Made by a program: the position numbers and the translations under genes. From assembly GCF_026626705.1 (NCBI RefSeq), contig NZ_JAPNKC010000001.1, positions 62,001-126,000 of the forward strand: 64,000 bases of DNA, given 5' to 3'. Source of the DNA: Pyxidicoccus sp. MSG2. GTDB taxonomy: Bacteria; Myxococcota; Myxococcia; Myxococcales; Myxococcaceae. The notes under the pieces were generated by a model. That model made no database searches and had not been told where the DNA came from. It worked only from the letters and a program-made list of their open reading frames with translations. Position 1 is the stretch's first letter; each line of letters opens with the position of its first letter. Shown here in pieces: positions 34,203 to 46,033 of the stretch.

Positions 34203-37200
34203 TTAGAAGAACATCGGAGCCGAGACGACGTAGTGGCCGGACGACAGCTCGGCCACGGCAATCACGGCCTTGTTCGCAGAGGACGGCGTGTAGTCGAACG
34301 AGCCACTGCACGAAGACATCGCGTTGCACTGCAGCGTGGCAATGGCGCCGTACCCGTCATCGTCGTGCAGGGTGATCCGGTTGATCTTCAGCGTGCCGGT
34401 GTCGTTGAAGTTCCTGGCGAACACCGTCAGCGTCCAGGCATTGCGGTTGGGCAGGACGCTGCCCATCCACCAGCTCGAGTCGAACGCCGAGGACTGCGTC
34501 GCCTGCAGCGCGACGTAGACGTTCTTGTCCTCCAGCCCCGGACCGTTCTGCACGGCAAAGGCCCGCTTCTGTGACAGGGCCTGCTTGAGGTGCGTGAAGT
34601 TGCGCCCCAGGGTCCACATTCCGGTCCGCGTCCCGGTCAACGTGGAGGGACAGTTGTGCGCGGTGATGGTGCACGGCGACGTCGAGCAGTGGCAGTGCGC
34701 ATCCGAGTTCGCCGCCGGCGCCACCCGCCACCCGTGCCGGACATACTGGAGGTAGCGGTTGATCTTCGGCTGCCAGGAGTTCGCGTAGTACGCAGTGTTC
34801 GTCCACTTCTCCAGGTTTCCACCGCTCAGCTCGTAGGTGGCCATCCGGGCGACGGCGGTCGACGACACCGTCATGTCCACCAGCGGGAAGTCGATGCTGA
34901 AGGGGTGGTTGATCTGCCCGAGCCAGTCATTGGCCGTGTCATCCAGGTAGTCGTAATACACGCGGTTGTTCGGCTTCGCGTCGCCCCACTTCCGCGTCAC
35001 CCCGTTCGTCCAGCTGTACGTCTGCATGTTGAGCCCGACGGCCGGGAACAGGACGTTGAAGTGCCCCATCGAGAAGTTGCCCGCGTCCGTCGTCAGGTTG
35101 GTGAGGTCGATACCCGTCGTCGGCTCGGTGCTGGAATGGCTGCCCGTGTTGCTGGCACCAGAATCCCGGCTGTCGAAGCGCTGGTCCGCGTTGGTGGAGA
35201 TGGGCCCCGCCTGCTCCACGCCGTCCACGAAGAACACCAGCCGGGCCGCGTTGGCGGCACCGCTGTCCCGCGTGTAGAAGCCCAGCGCATCCGTGGTGAT
35301 GGTGCCCACCGTGATGGCCAGCACCACGTTGCTCAGGGTGTCCGGCTCCGGTGAGCAGTCTCCGCTCATCTTCGTGTAGAGCGTCCCGTTGGTCAGCAGC
35401 AGCTCCGAGACGTCGATGTCGTACCAGGTGTCGATGGGAGCATTGCCGGGGAAGAGGTCCTTCTTCTCATCCCAGGACCGGCTCCAGCGGTCGTCCCAGG
35501 CCGGGGTGGCCATGTTGTACCAGGCAGGGCTCAAGGTATTGGCGCCAGCGCAGCGAATCTGCCGGCGGACCTTGAACTGCCCGCTGGCCGAAGGGTTCTG
35601 GACCTTGATCCTCAGCTTGACAGCGGACCAGGTGCCCGCCGCCTTGCTGGAGATGTCGAACTTCATGTGGCTCTCGATCGCGCCATTGGCGGTGCCGTTC
35701 TCCATTCCCATCGAGGGAATGAACCGCTCCGTCACGCGCGTGGCATCGACGGACTCCTCCTGGCGGTCGAAGCCCGCAACGTCCTTCCAGCCCGCGTTGT
35801 TGACGTGCTCGGAGAGCGCCACGAAGTCCAGCTTCTCGGTGTTCTTGAGATAGTTGAGCACGTTGGTGGTGTGGGTCTTCAGCTGCGTCCCGTCCCAGCC
35901 ATCCCCGCCATCGCCCAGGCCGTGACGGTGCAGGTCACCCCAGACAGGCAGGTAGGCACCGCGGTTGGTGCCCGTGGCGCAGACGCCGCAGTCGGTAGGG
36001 CTGCTGGCGCAGTCCTCGCCACGGCCGCAGATGCCGTCGGTCTTCACCGTCGGCAACTGGTCGCTGATGAAGACCAGCATGGGCTTGAGGCCCGGGTCCT
36101 CCTTCGAGGCGAACGTGCCCGTGCCGCCGGCCAGCAGCAGGTCGAGCGACAGGTCCTGCTTCGTGGTCGTCAGCGTGTCCGCCCAGGCGATGGCGTGGGT
36201 GACGGCCTGGGTGACATCCACTTCCACCCAGCGGCCGGCCACCGTGTTGGAGATGCTGGCGATGGCGGTCGCGTTCGGTGCACCCGTGCCGGCGGGCTGG
36301 TTGTCCCAGGTCAACCCCGTCTCACTCCAGGTCCAGTGGGTGCCCGAGGGAGGGGCGTACACGAGTGCGCTCGTGCCGCTCACGGTGGTGGTCGGGTACA
36401 GCCGCAGCATCACCCGGCCGCGCGGGCTGCCCACGTCGGCGGGGATGGAGGCGCCGTGCAGTTGGATGCCACGCAAGTCGTTGAGCAGGGGCCGGGAGAT
36501 GGGAATCTGGAAGTAGGCCCGCCGGGCCGGTGCAACATCCGCGAGTCCGAGCGTGGTGGCGGCGCCCGCGTTGGTGGTGGGGTTGGCCTCGTCCACGACG
36601 GCATCTGCCGAGGGAACGGCGCCGAAGTAGTCGACGACCAGCCGGGGCTGGGTGCTCTCGCCCTGGAGGATGGTGGCGCTGGCCCGGTCCACCAGGCAGA
36701 TGGCGTTGGTGTCGGTGCTCGCCACCGGCCGGATGATGAGCGTCTGCGTGGGCACCGCCGGATTGATGAGCGGCGTGACGTCGATGTCGAAGTACGAATT
36801 GGGGGCCGAGCCCGCGGGCACGGTGACGAAGGCCGTCCCGGGCGTGGGCCGCGTGTTCCAGGTGACTGTCTCGTCCCAGGTCGTGTTGGTGCTGTTGTAG
36901 ACGCGGAAGTTGTGCGGCGTGCCGCCGTCCACGCCCAGGTAGAGCCGCAACGTCACCCGCGAGAAGGGCGCCACCAGCCCGGTGGTGTTGAACTTGAAGA
37001 CGACCCACTCATCCGTGCCGCCCGTTTCAATCTGCGCGCACATGGGCGAGTAGGTGCCGTAGTTCGTCGTCGGCAGCCGCTCCTTGATGCGGGCGTCATG
37101 CGTGGCGACGAACTCCGTGGTCCTCGCGTAGACCAGCGGCTGCCGGTTCGCGTCGAGCTCCTCGTCCATCCCATCCATAGGGCCACAGCTCAGCGCCAGA

Positions 37201-37250
37201 CACCCTGCCAACCACCCCGCGATGGAGGCGGACCCAAAACTGCTTCTCAT
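34203..37250 (-). CDS. Large secreted DNRLRE-repeat protein with PHP-type phosphoesterase domain
   Basis: The 1015-residue product has a lipoprotein-type signal (CLALSCGP). Two DNRLRE-like beta-sandwich domains follow (about 40-215 and 215-395), each with WDETVTWNTRP/WSETGLTWDNQP strands and a DVTPLINPA/DVTQAVTHA turn. A short Cys-rich linker (CGRGEDCASSPTDCGVC) leads to a PHP-like domain starting PVWGDLHRHGLGDGG and FVALSEHVN. Metal ligands H in GDLHRH, H in SEHVN and later NSDAHCHC suit a polymerase/histidinol-phosphatase fold. The substrate is unknown; an extracellular phosphatase or nuclease is possible. It is divergent from the HupE-like gene. Confidence 0.72.
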   Translation of the reverse strand: MRSSFGSASIAGWLAGCLALSCGPMDGMDEELDANRQPLVYARTTEFVATHDARIKERLPTTNYGTYSPMCAQIETGGTDEWVVFKFNTTGLVAPFSRVTLRLYLGVDGGTPHNFRVYNSTNTTWDETVTWNTRPTPGTAFVTVPAGSAPNSYFDIDVTPLINPAVPTQTLIIRPVASTDTNAICLVDRASATILQGESTQPRLVVDYFGAVPSADAVVDEANPTTNAGAATTLGLADVAPARRAYFQIPISRPLLNDLRGIQLHGASIPADVGSPRGRVMLRLYPTTTVSGTSALVYAPPSGTHWTWSETGLTWDNQPAGTGAPNATAIASISNTVAGRWVEVDVTQAVTHAIAWADTLTTTKQDLSLDLLLAGGTGTFASKEDPGLKPMLVFISDQLPTVKTDGICGRGEDCASSPTDCGVCATGTNRGAYLPVWGDLHRHGLGDGGDGWDGTQLKTHTTNVLNYLKNTEKLDFVALSEHVNNAGWKDVAGFDRQEESVDATRVTERFIPSMGMENGTANGAIESHMKFDISSKAAGTWSAVKLRIKVQNPSASGQFKVRRQIRCAGANTLSPAWYNMATPAWDDRWSRSWDEKKDLFPGNAPIDTWYDIDVSELLLTNGTLYTKMSGDCSPEPDTLSNVVLAITVGTITTDALGFYTRDSGAANAARLVFFVDGVEQAGPISTNADQRFDSRDSGASNTGSHSSTEPTTGIDLTNLTTDAGNFSMGHFNVLFPAVGLNMQTYSWTNGVTRKWGDAKPNNRVYYDYLDDTANDWLGQINHPFSIDFPLVDMTVSSTAVARMATYELSGGNLEKWTNTAYYANSWQPKINRYLQYVRHGWRVAPAANSDAHCHCSTSPCTITAHNCPSTLTGTRTGMWTLGRNFTHLKQALSQKRAFAVQNGPGLEDKNVYVALQATQSSAFDSSWWMGSVLPNRNAWTLTVFARNFNDTGTLKINRITLHDDDGYGAIATLQCNAMSSCSGSFDYTPSSANKAVIAVAELSSGHYVVSAPMFF

Positions 37251-37260
37251 GCAAACTCCC

Positions 37261-37282
37261 CTTTTCGGGCATTATCGAAAAG
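37261..37282. promoter_or_regulatory. Inverted repeat overlapping a predicted -10 box
   Basis: CTTTTCG (37261-37267) and CGAAAAG (37276-37282) form a perfect seven-base inverted repeat with an eight-base spacer. On the minus strand GATAAT (fwd 37271-37276), a five-of-six -10 match, lies inside the repeat, with GAAACA 17 bases upstream as a weak -35. A regulator bound here would block transcription of the DNRLRE/PHP gene. Confidence 0.45.
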
Positions 37283-37298
37283 CGCGAATAACATGTTT

Positions 37299-37319
37299 CC
37301 CATTTATTCGTGAAATGGG
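37299..37319. promoter_or_regulatory. Second inverted repeat in the divergent promoter region
   Basis: CCCATTT (37299-37305) and AAATGGG (37313-37319) form a perfect seven-base inverted repeat with a seven-base spacer. It abuts the predicted -35 of the leftward promoter and lies 16 bases before the ATG of the HupE-like gene. ATTCGTG occurs within it (37306) and again at 37321. Confidence 0.45.
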
Positions 37320-37334
37320 TATTCGTGCTGGCGC

Positions 37335-38378
37335 ATGCGCCCGTTCCTGGTGGTCGTCCTTCTCGCGCTCGCGGCGCCGGCCTCCGGCCATCCGCTCGAC
37401 ATGTCGACGCTGACCGTTCAGGTCGAGCAGGACCGCGTCCTGCAACTGCTGACGATTCGAAAGGACTCGGTCGAAGAGCTGCTCGGGCCTGACGGGGCCC
37501 GCCTTCCTCCCGAGGAGCTGATGGCGGCGCTCTTCTCGGCGACCCTCGGGGCCTCGGACTTGTCAGCGGGAGATGCGCCGTGCGAGCTGCTTCCCGTGGA
37601 CCTCGAGCCGGGTGACGGCAACTTCCGACTGTCGACGGCGGCAACCTGCCCCGCCCGGGGTCCCCTGAAGCAGCGCTTCGGCTTCCTCCAGCGCGTCAAG
37701 GGCGAGGGCCAGAGCCTCATCGTCCTCGCCGACATCGATGGAGAGTCCAGCCGCCAGGTCGCCGACGCCGCGCACCCCGACATCACCCTGGCGCGCCAGG
37801 GACAGACGGAGGAGCACGGCTTCCTCGGCTTCATCCGGATGGGCGTCGAGCACATCTTCACGGGCTACGACCACCTGGTCTTCCTGCTGGGCCTGCTCCT
37901 GGCGGGCGCGTCCCTGCGCAGGCTGCTCCTGGTGGTCACCTCCTTCACGGTGGCCCACTCCATCACCCTGGGGCTCGCGGCCCTGGCGGTGGTGTCCCTG
38001 CCGTCACAGTGGGTGGAGAGCGCCATCGCGCTGTCCATCATCGTCGTGGCCGTCCTCAACCTGTTCGGCATGAAGGGTGACAAGCGCTGGATGCTCGCCT
38101 TCGGCTTCGGGCTCATCCACGGCTTCGGCTTCGCCTCGGCCCTCGCCGAGCTCGAGCTGTCGCGCTCGGAGCTGACCGCGGCGCTGTTCGGGTTCAACAT
38201 GGGAGTCGAGCTGGGGCAGGCCACGCTCGTCCTGCTCGCACTCCCCCTGCTCCTCCTGCTGCGACGCAGCCGCTTCGCCTTCCGGGTGGAGCTGGTGCTT
38301 TCCGTTGCGTCCATCGGGGTCGCGCTCTATTGGCTCTGGCAGAGGGCCGTCCTTCCCTCCTTCTCCGGGGGCGCATGA
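37335..38378 (+). CDS. HupE/UreJ-like membrane protein
   Basis: The 347-residue protein has a signal peptide (MRPFLVVVLLALAAPASG) and a periplasmic-type beta-rich domain to about 165. A membrane domain of six or seven helices begins at IRMGVEHIFTGYDHLVFLLG. The motifs GxEHIFxGYDHLxF, SFTVAHSITL and FGFGLIHGFGFA are those of the HupE/UreJ_2 family. Some relatives transport nickel or cobalt, but longer ones with an exported domain have no known role. No hydrogenase or urease gene is in the window. Confidence 0.82.
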   Translation: MRPFLVVVLLALAAPASGHPLDMSTLTVQVEQDRVLQLLTIRKDSVEELLGPDGARLPPEELMAALFSATLGASDLSAGDAPCELLPVDLEPGDGNFRLSTAATCPARGPLKQRFGFLQRVKGEGQSLIVLADIDGESSRQVADAAHPDITLARQGQTEEHGFLGFIRMGVEHIFTGYDHLVFLLGLLLAGASLRRLLLVVTSFTVAHSITLGLAALAVVSLPSQWVESAIALSIIVVAVLNLFGMKGDKRWMLAFGFGLIHGFGFASALAELELSRSELTAALFGFNMGVELGQATLVLLALPLLLLLRRSRFAFRVELVLSVASIGVALYWLWQRAVLPSFSGGA

Positions 38379-38413
38379 CCCGGAGCCCTCACCGCTCGCC
38401 AGGAAACGACGAC

Positions 38414-39490
38414 ATGACAGGGCTGTTCACCCCCCTCGAGCTCCGGAAGAACGTCACCGCCCGCAACCGCATCTGGCTCGCGCCGCTGACGAACATGCAG
38501 AGCCACGCCGACGGCACGCTGTCCGACGACGAGCTGCACTTCCTCGCCAGTCGCGCCGACGGGGGCTTCGGCCTCATCGAGACCTGCGCGGCCCACGTCG
38601 CGCAGGACGGCAAGGCCTGGCCCGGCGAGCTGGGCGTCCACGATGACGCCATGCTGCCCGGCCTCACCCGGCTCGCCGCGCGTTTGCACGCGGGCGGCGC
38701 GCTCGTCTCCTCCCAGCTCTTCCACGGCGGACTCCGCGCGGACCCCGCCGTCAGCGGCATCGAGAAGTGGAGCGCCAGCGCGCACACCGAGGACGGAGCC
38801 ACCTGCCGCGCCGGCACCGAGGCCGACATCCAGGGCGCCATCTCCGCCTTCGCCCACGCCGCCCGCCGCTGCGCCACCGCGGGCTTCGACTCCGTCGAGC
38901 TCCACGGCGCCCACGGCTACCTGCTCTCCCAGTTCCTCAGCACCGTCTACAACCAGCGCACCGACGCGTGGGGCGGCTCACTGGAAAACCGCTCGCGCCT
39001 CATCCGCGAAACCGTGCGCGCCGTCCGCCGCGCCGCGCCCTCCCTCGTCCTCGCCGTCCGCCTGTCTCCCGAGGACTTCGGCCAGGCGAAGGGGCTGGAC
39101 CTGGACGAGACGCTCGACGTCGCCCGCATGCTCGCGGACGACGGCATGGAGGTCCTCCACCTGTCCCTCTGGCGCTCCGCCCTCAACACGAAGAAGCGCC
39201 CGGAGGCTCACGCCATCTCCCTCTTCCGCGCGGCCGTCCCCGCCCACGTCCGCATCGTCGTCGCCGGCGCCATCTGGACGCGCGAGGAGGCGGAAGCCCA
39301 GCTTGCCCTCGGCGCGGACGCCGTCGCGCTTGGCCGCTCCGCCATCGCCAACCACGACTGGCCCGAGCGCGTCCGCCGGGGAGACGCACTCAACCGCGTC
39401 CCCGTCGCTCCCGAGACGCTCCGGGGCGAGGGCCTCTCGGAAGGCTTCGTCAACTACCTGCGGCAGTGGAAGAACTTCGTCGCCGCGTAG
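38414..39490 (+). CDS. Old yellow enzyme-family NADH:flavin oxidoreductase
   Basis: This 358-residue FMN TIM barrel has NRIWLAPLTNMQSHADG at the first strand, VSSQLFHGGLRADP, the substrate His pair in VELHGAHGYLLSQFLS, RTDAWGGSLENRSRL, and the phosphate-binding end VVAGAIWTREEAE...ADAVALGRSAIANHDWP. The active-site cysteine of the YqjM class is absent (APLTNMQ instead of SPMCQY), so it is a different subgroup from the protein at 24317-25384. The ATG at 38414 has AGGA nine bases upstream; the frame is open further back without support. Confidence 0.82.
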   Translation: MTGLFTPLELRKNVTARNRIWLAPLTNMQSHADGTLSDDELHFLASRADGGFGLIETCAAHVAQDGKAWPGELGVHDDAMLPGLTRLAARLHAGGALVSSQLFHGGLRADPAVSGIEKWSASAHTEDGATCRAGTEADIQGAISAFAHAARRCATAGFDSVELHGAHGYLLSQFLSTVYNQRTDAWGGSLENRSRLIRETVRAVRRAAPSLVLAVRLSPEDFGQAKGLDLDETLDVARMLADDGMEVLHLSLWRSALNTKKRPEAHAISLFRAAVPAHVRIVVAGAIWTREEAEAQLALGADAVALGRSAIANHDWPERVRRGDALNRVPVAPETLRGEGLSEGFVNYLRQWKNFVAA

Positions 39491-39507
39491 AGGCGCCCCA
39501 AACGCAT

Positions 39508-39538
39508 GCGGCCCCACTCCCAGTAGGAGCGGGGCCGC
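39508..39538. terminator. Strong hairpin terminator between convergent genes
   Basis: GCGGCCCCACTCC (39508-39520) pairs with GGAGCGGGGCCGC (39526-39538) with one wobble, around the loop CAGTA. It lies between the stops of the OYE-family gene and carB and could end transcription from both sides. No T-tract follows. Confidence 0.65.
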
Positions 39539-39565
39539 GCGCGTCACTTCACCGGCTGAGCGTCG

Positions 39566-42832
<3,267 letters not shown>

Positions 42833-42955
42833 CGGGCCGCCCCCATACCAACCTCCGCCGCGACATGCACGGACTGTATTCGCGGCTGTCCGCTCGCATG
42901 GACTCCGGACCCGTCCGGCGCCGTCTGCTACGCTCCGCCCCCTTTCGGAGGTTCC

Positions 42956-43681
42956 ATGCGCCGCAGGCTCCTGGCCCTGTTCTTCTCCCTCGCGTCCCCT
43001 GCCCTCGCCCAGGCTCCCGAGACTCCCACGCCCGCGCCCACGGAGCAGGCTCCCGCTCCCGCTCCCGCGTCGGCGGCGCCCGCGACGCCCACGCCCACGC
43101 CCGCGGTGCCCACGACGCCCACGCCCGCGGTGCCCACGCCCACGGCGCCCACGCCCGCGGCACCAGCTCCCACGAAGCCGGCTCCCACGAAGCCGGCTCC
43201 CACACCCATGGCGCCTGGCGGCCCCTCGCTTGACCTCCCGCCGGACCTGCCCAAGCGGCCCATGGACGAGACGCCCTTCCCCGAGCTCCCCCGCGAGGAG
43301 CGAATCCGCCGGGACATCCAGGAGGACTCCCGCTTTCTCTTCCAGAGCCTGATTACCGGTGACGTCCGGAGCACCGCCAACGAGCTGTTCTACCCGTTCC
43401 AGCTCGAGGACAAGCGCTACGCCACCCCGGAGGAGCTGGTGATGGCGTGGGTGAAGCAGCTCCGGCTCAAGCGCACGGACCTCATCACGCTCTACGACAT
43501 CGAGGTGCTGCCGCTCGTGGAGATGGAGAATAAGTACGGCAAGGCCCCCGCGCGGCTGGGGCTGGATTTGCGCGCGGAGAAGGACCTCTGGTTCGCGGTG
43601 GGCAACCTCTCCGGCCACCCCGCCGTCTTCATCTACCGCCCCTACCGCGACGAGTTCCGCGCCTTCGCGTACACGGACTAG
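42956..43681 (+). CDS. Exported proline/threonine-rich protein with conserved C-terminal domain
   Basis: The 241-residue product has signal peptide [20 protein letters not shown] repetitive Pro-Thr-Ala linker (about 20-85) is followed by a folded domain of about 150 residues ([60 protein letters not shown]) that I cannot assign to a family. GGAGG lies five bases before the ATG at 42956. It is divergent from carB, and its stop codon overlaps the stop of the convergent aminotransferase gene. Confidence 0.72.
   Translation: MRRRLLALFFSLASPALAQAPETPTPAPTEQAPAPAPASAAPATPTPTPAVPTTPTPAVPTPTAPTPAAPAPTKPAPTKPAPTPMAPGGPSLDLPPDLPKRPMDETPFPELPREERIRRDIQEDSRFLFQSLITGDVRSTANELFYPFQLEDKRYATPEELVMAWVKQLRLKRTDLITLYDIEVLPLVEMENKYGKAPARLGLDLRAEKDLWFAVGNLSGHPAVFIYRPYRDEFRAFAYTD
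43166..43205 (+). repeat. 15-base tandem repeat in the Pro/Thr linker
   Basis: The unit gctcccacgaagccg occurs at 43166-43180 and 43181-43195, with a partial third copy at 43196-43205. It encodes APTKP repeats. A looser cccacgcccgcggtg-type periodicity precedes it from about 43085. Confidence 0.7.
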
Positions 43682-44867
43682 CGCAGGGCCTGGACCAGCT
43701 CGCCCAGCCGCCCCAGCCCCTTCTGCAGGACTTCGCGCGAGGTGGCGAAGCTCATGCGGATGTAGCCCTCGGCGCCGAACGGGTCTCCCGGCACGGCGGC
43801 GACGCGGAACTCGTCGAGGAGGATTTCCGACAGCTGCATGGAGCCCGTCACCGGCTTGCCCTTGAAGTCGCGGCCATACAGGCCGCGCACGTCCGCGAAC
43901 GCGTAGAAGGCGCCCTCCGGCATGCGGCACTTGATGCCGTCCAGCGCGTTGAGGCCGCCGACGAACATGTCCCTGCGCACTCGGTACTCCGCGGCCATGG
44001 CGGCGACGGTGTCCGACGGCCCGTTGAGCGCGGCGAGCGCCGCCTTCTGGCCGATGGACGAGGCGTTGGACGTGGACTGGTCCTGCACCAGCTGCATGGC
44101 GGCCACCAGCGGCCGGGGCCCCGCCACGTAGCCCATGCGCCAGCCCGTCATCGCGTGGGACTTGCTGAGGGCGTTGGTGACCACCAGCCGGGGCACCAGG
44201 TCCGGGGCCACGTCGCTGATGCCCAGGCGCTCGTCGGTGTAGAGGAGCTTCTCGTAGATGTCGTCCGAGATGATGTAGCAGTCGTGGGGGCGCAGCACGT
44301 CGGCGATGCCCTGGAGCGCGGCGCGCGAGTACACGGCGCCGGTGGGGTTGCCCGGGCTGTTGATGATGACGGCGCGCGTGCGCGGGGTGAGCGCGCGGCG
44401 GATGGCGTCCGGGTCCGGCGCGAAGCCGTCCTCCTCGCGCGTGGGGACGATGACGGGGGTGGCGCCCGCCAGTCGCACCATGTCGGGTAGCTGACCCAGT
44501 AGGGCGCGAAGATGATGACCTCGTCGCCCTCGTCCAGCACCGCCTGGCAGAAGTTGTAGAGCGCCTGCTTGCCACCGGACGTCACCAGCACCTGCTCCGG
44601 CGTGTAGCGCAGGCCGTTGTCGCGCTCGAGCTTGCGGCAGACGGCCTCGCGCAGCTCGGGGATGCCGTTGGTGGCGGTGTACTTGGTGAAGCCCGCGCGG
44701 ATGGCGTCCACCGCGGCCTGCTTCACGTAGTCGGGCGTGTCGAAGTCAGGCTCTCCGGCCGCCAGCACCACCACGTCCACGCCCTGGGCGGCGAGCGCCT
44801 TGGCGCGCGAGTTGAGAGCGAGCGTGGGAGACGGCTTGATGGCCTGGAGCCGGCGGGCGAGTTTCAT
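43678..44867 (-). pseudogene. Aspartate aminotransferase-type gene with a one-base frameshift
   Basis: Two frames together give a complete class I PLP aminotransferase. The N-terminal part (from MKLARRLQAIKPS at 44867) runs to APYWVSYP. The second frame continues [39 protein letters not shown] and the PLP-lysine region [16 protein letters not shown] to the end. Adding one G in CCCGAC (next to fwd 44484) restores 396 residues, the normal length. Family members interconvert aspartate or similar amino acids with 2-oxo acids. The break is either a true inactivating mutation or a base-calling error; both halves are well conserved. Confidence 0.85.
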
Positions 44868-44917
44868 GCCCTTCTGCGTAGCGCGGGAGCGCCCGGCCCC
44901 ACAAGTGGAGAGAGGGG

Positions 44918-45403
44918 CTACGTCTTGCCGGCGAACTTCGCCTTCAGCTTCTGATGCACATTGTCCGGGACGAGCCCCGTCACGTCGCCGCCGAAGGAGG
45001 CCACCTCCCGGACGAGCTGCGAGGAGATGTAGAAGTAGTCCTCACCCGTCATCATGAAGACGGTCTCGATGTCGGGCGCCAGCTTCCGGTTCATGTTGGC
45101 GAGCTGGAACTCGTATTCGAAGTCGGACACTGCCCGCAGGCCGCGGATGATGACGCCCGCGTTGCGCCGCCGCACGTAGTCCACCAGCAGCCCGTGGAAG
45201 GCGTCCACCTCCACGCGCGGGTCATTGCCGCACGCGTCCTGGATGAGCTGACGGCGCTCGTCCTCGGTGAAGAGGGGTGTCTTCTTCGGGTTCACCGCGA
45301 TGGCCACGATGAGCCGATCGAACATCTTCAGGCTGCGCTGGATGAGACTCAGGTGCCCGTTGGTGAGCGGATCGAACGAACCAGGATAGATGGCGACCGG
45401 CAT
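44918..45403 (-). CDS. coaD: Phosphopantetheine adenylyltransferase
   Basis: The 161-residue enzyme catalyses the fourth step of coenzyme A synthesis, transferring AMP from ATP to 4'-phosphopantetheine. The nucleotidyltransferase motif [16 protein letters not shown] (6-21), [13 protein letters not shown] and [16 protein letters not shown] are all present, and length is typical. It lies 45 bases downstream of rsmD, a common bacterial pairing. Confidence 0.95.
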   Translation of the reverse strand: MPVAIYPGSFDPLTNGHLSLIQRSLKMFDRLIVAIAVNPKKTPLFTEDERRQLIQDACGNDPRVEVDAFHGLLVDYVRRRNAGVIIRGLRAVSDFEYEFQLANMNRKLAPDIETVFMMTGEDYFYISSQLVREVASFGGDVTGLVPDNVHQKLKAKFAGKT

Positions 45404-45448
45404 GCAACAGAGAGTGTCGGACGCCCCATCGGGCCGGTCAAGGAATGG

Positions 45449-46006
45449 TCAGGGCGCCCGGTAGAAGCTCACCAGGGTGTCCCCGAAGCGGCGCTGGTCT
45501 TCCCGGGTAAGCCCGCCATGGGCCTCCGGCGCGGCCTCCCGCTTGTCGTGCTCCACCACCACCATGCCGGCGGGCGCCAGCACCCCTGCGCCCACCACCC
45601 CGTCCAGCACCGTCTCCACCACCCGCGCCGCGTAGGGCGGGTCCGCGAAGATGAGCTCGAAGCGCTCCCCGCGCTTCTTCAGCGTCTCCAGCGCCCGGGA
45701 CGCCGGCTGCGCGAGCAGCTCCACCTGGGAGGTGAAGCCCAGGTGGTCCGTGTTCTCGCGGCAGAGGGCCTGGGCCTCTCGGTCCTGGTCCACCAGCACC
45801 GCCCGCCCGGCGCCGCGCGACACGGCCTCCAGCCCCAGCGCCCCGGTGCCGGCGTAGAGGTCCAGCACGGCCTGGCCGTCCAGGAACTGGCCCAGCATGT
45901 TGAAGATGGTCTCCCGGACGCGGTCCGCCGTGGGACGGATGTGCATCGACGTCGGCTTGGGGCCGGCCAGCGCGCGGCCCTTCGCGGTCCCTGCCACGAT
46001 TCGCAT
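45449..46006 (-). CDS. rsmD: 16S rRNA (guanine966-N2)-methyltransferase
   Basis: The 185-residue SAM-dependent methyltransferase acts on the small ribosomal subunit. It has the opening MRIVAGTAKGRAL, the RPTADRVRETIFNML stretch, SAM motif LDLYAGTGALGLEAVSRGA and catalytic FADPPYA. It precedes coaD on the same strand, a conserved neighbourhood that supports both calls. Confidence 0.93.
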   Translation of the reverse strand: MRIVAGTAKGRALAGPKPTSMHIRPTADRVRETIFNMLGQFLDGQAVLDLYAGTGALGLEAVSRGAGRAVLVDQDREAQALCRENTDHLGFTSQVELLAQPASRALETLKKRGERFELIFADPPYAARVVETVLDGVVGAGVLAPAGMVVVEHDKREAAPEAHGGLTREDQRRFGDTLVSFYRAP

Positions 46007-46033
46007 GGGGAAGGCTTCTACACCGGCCCGGGG

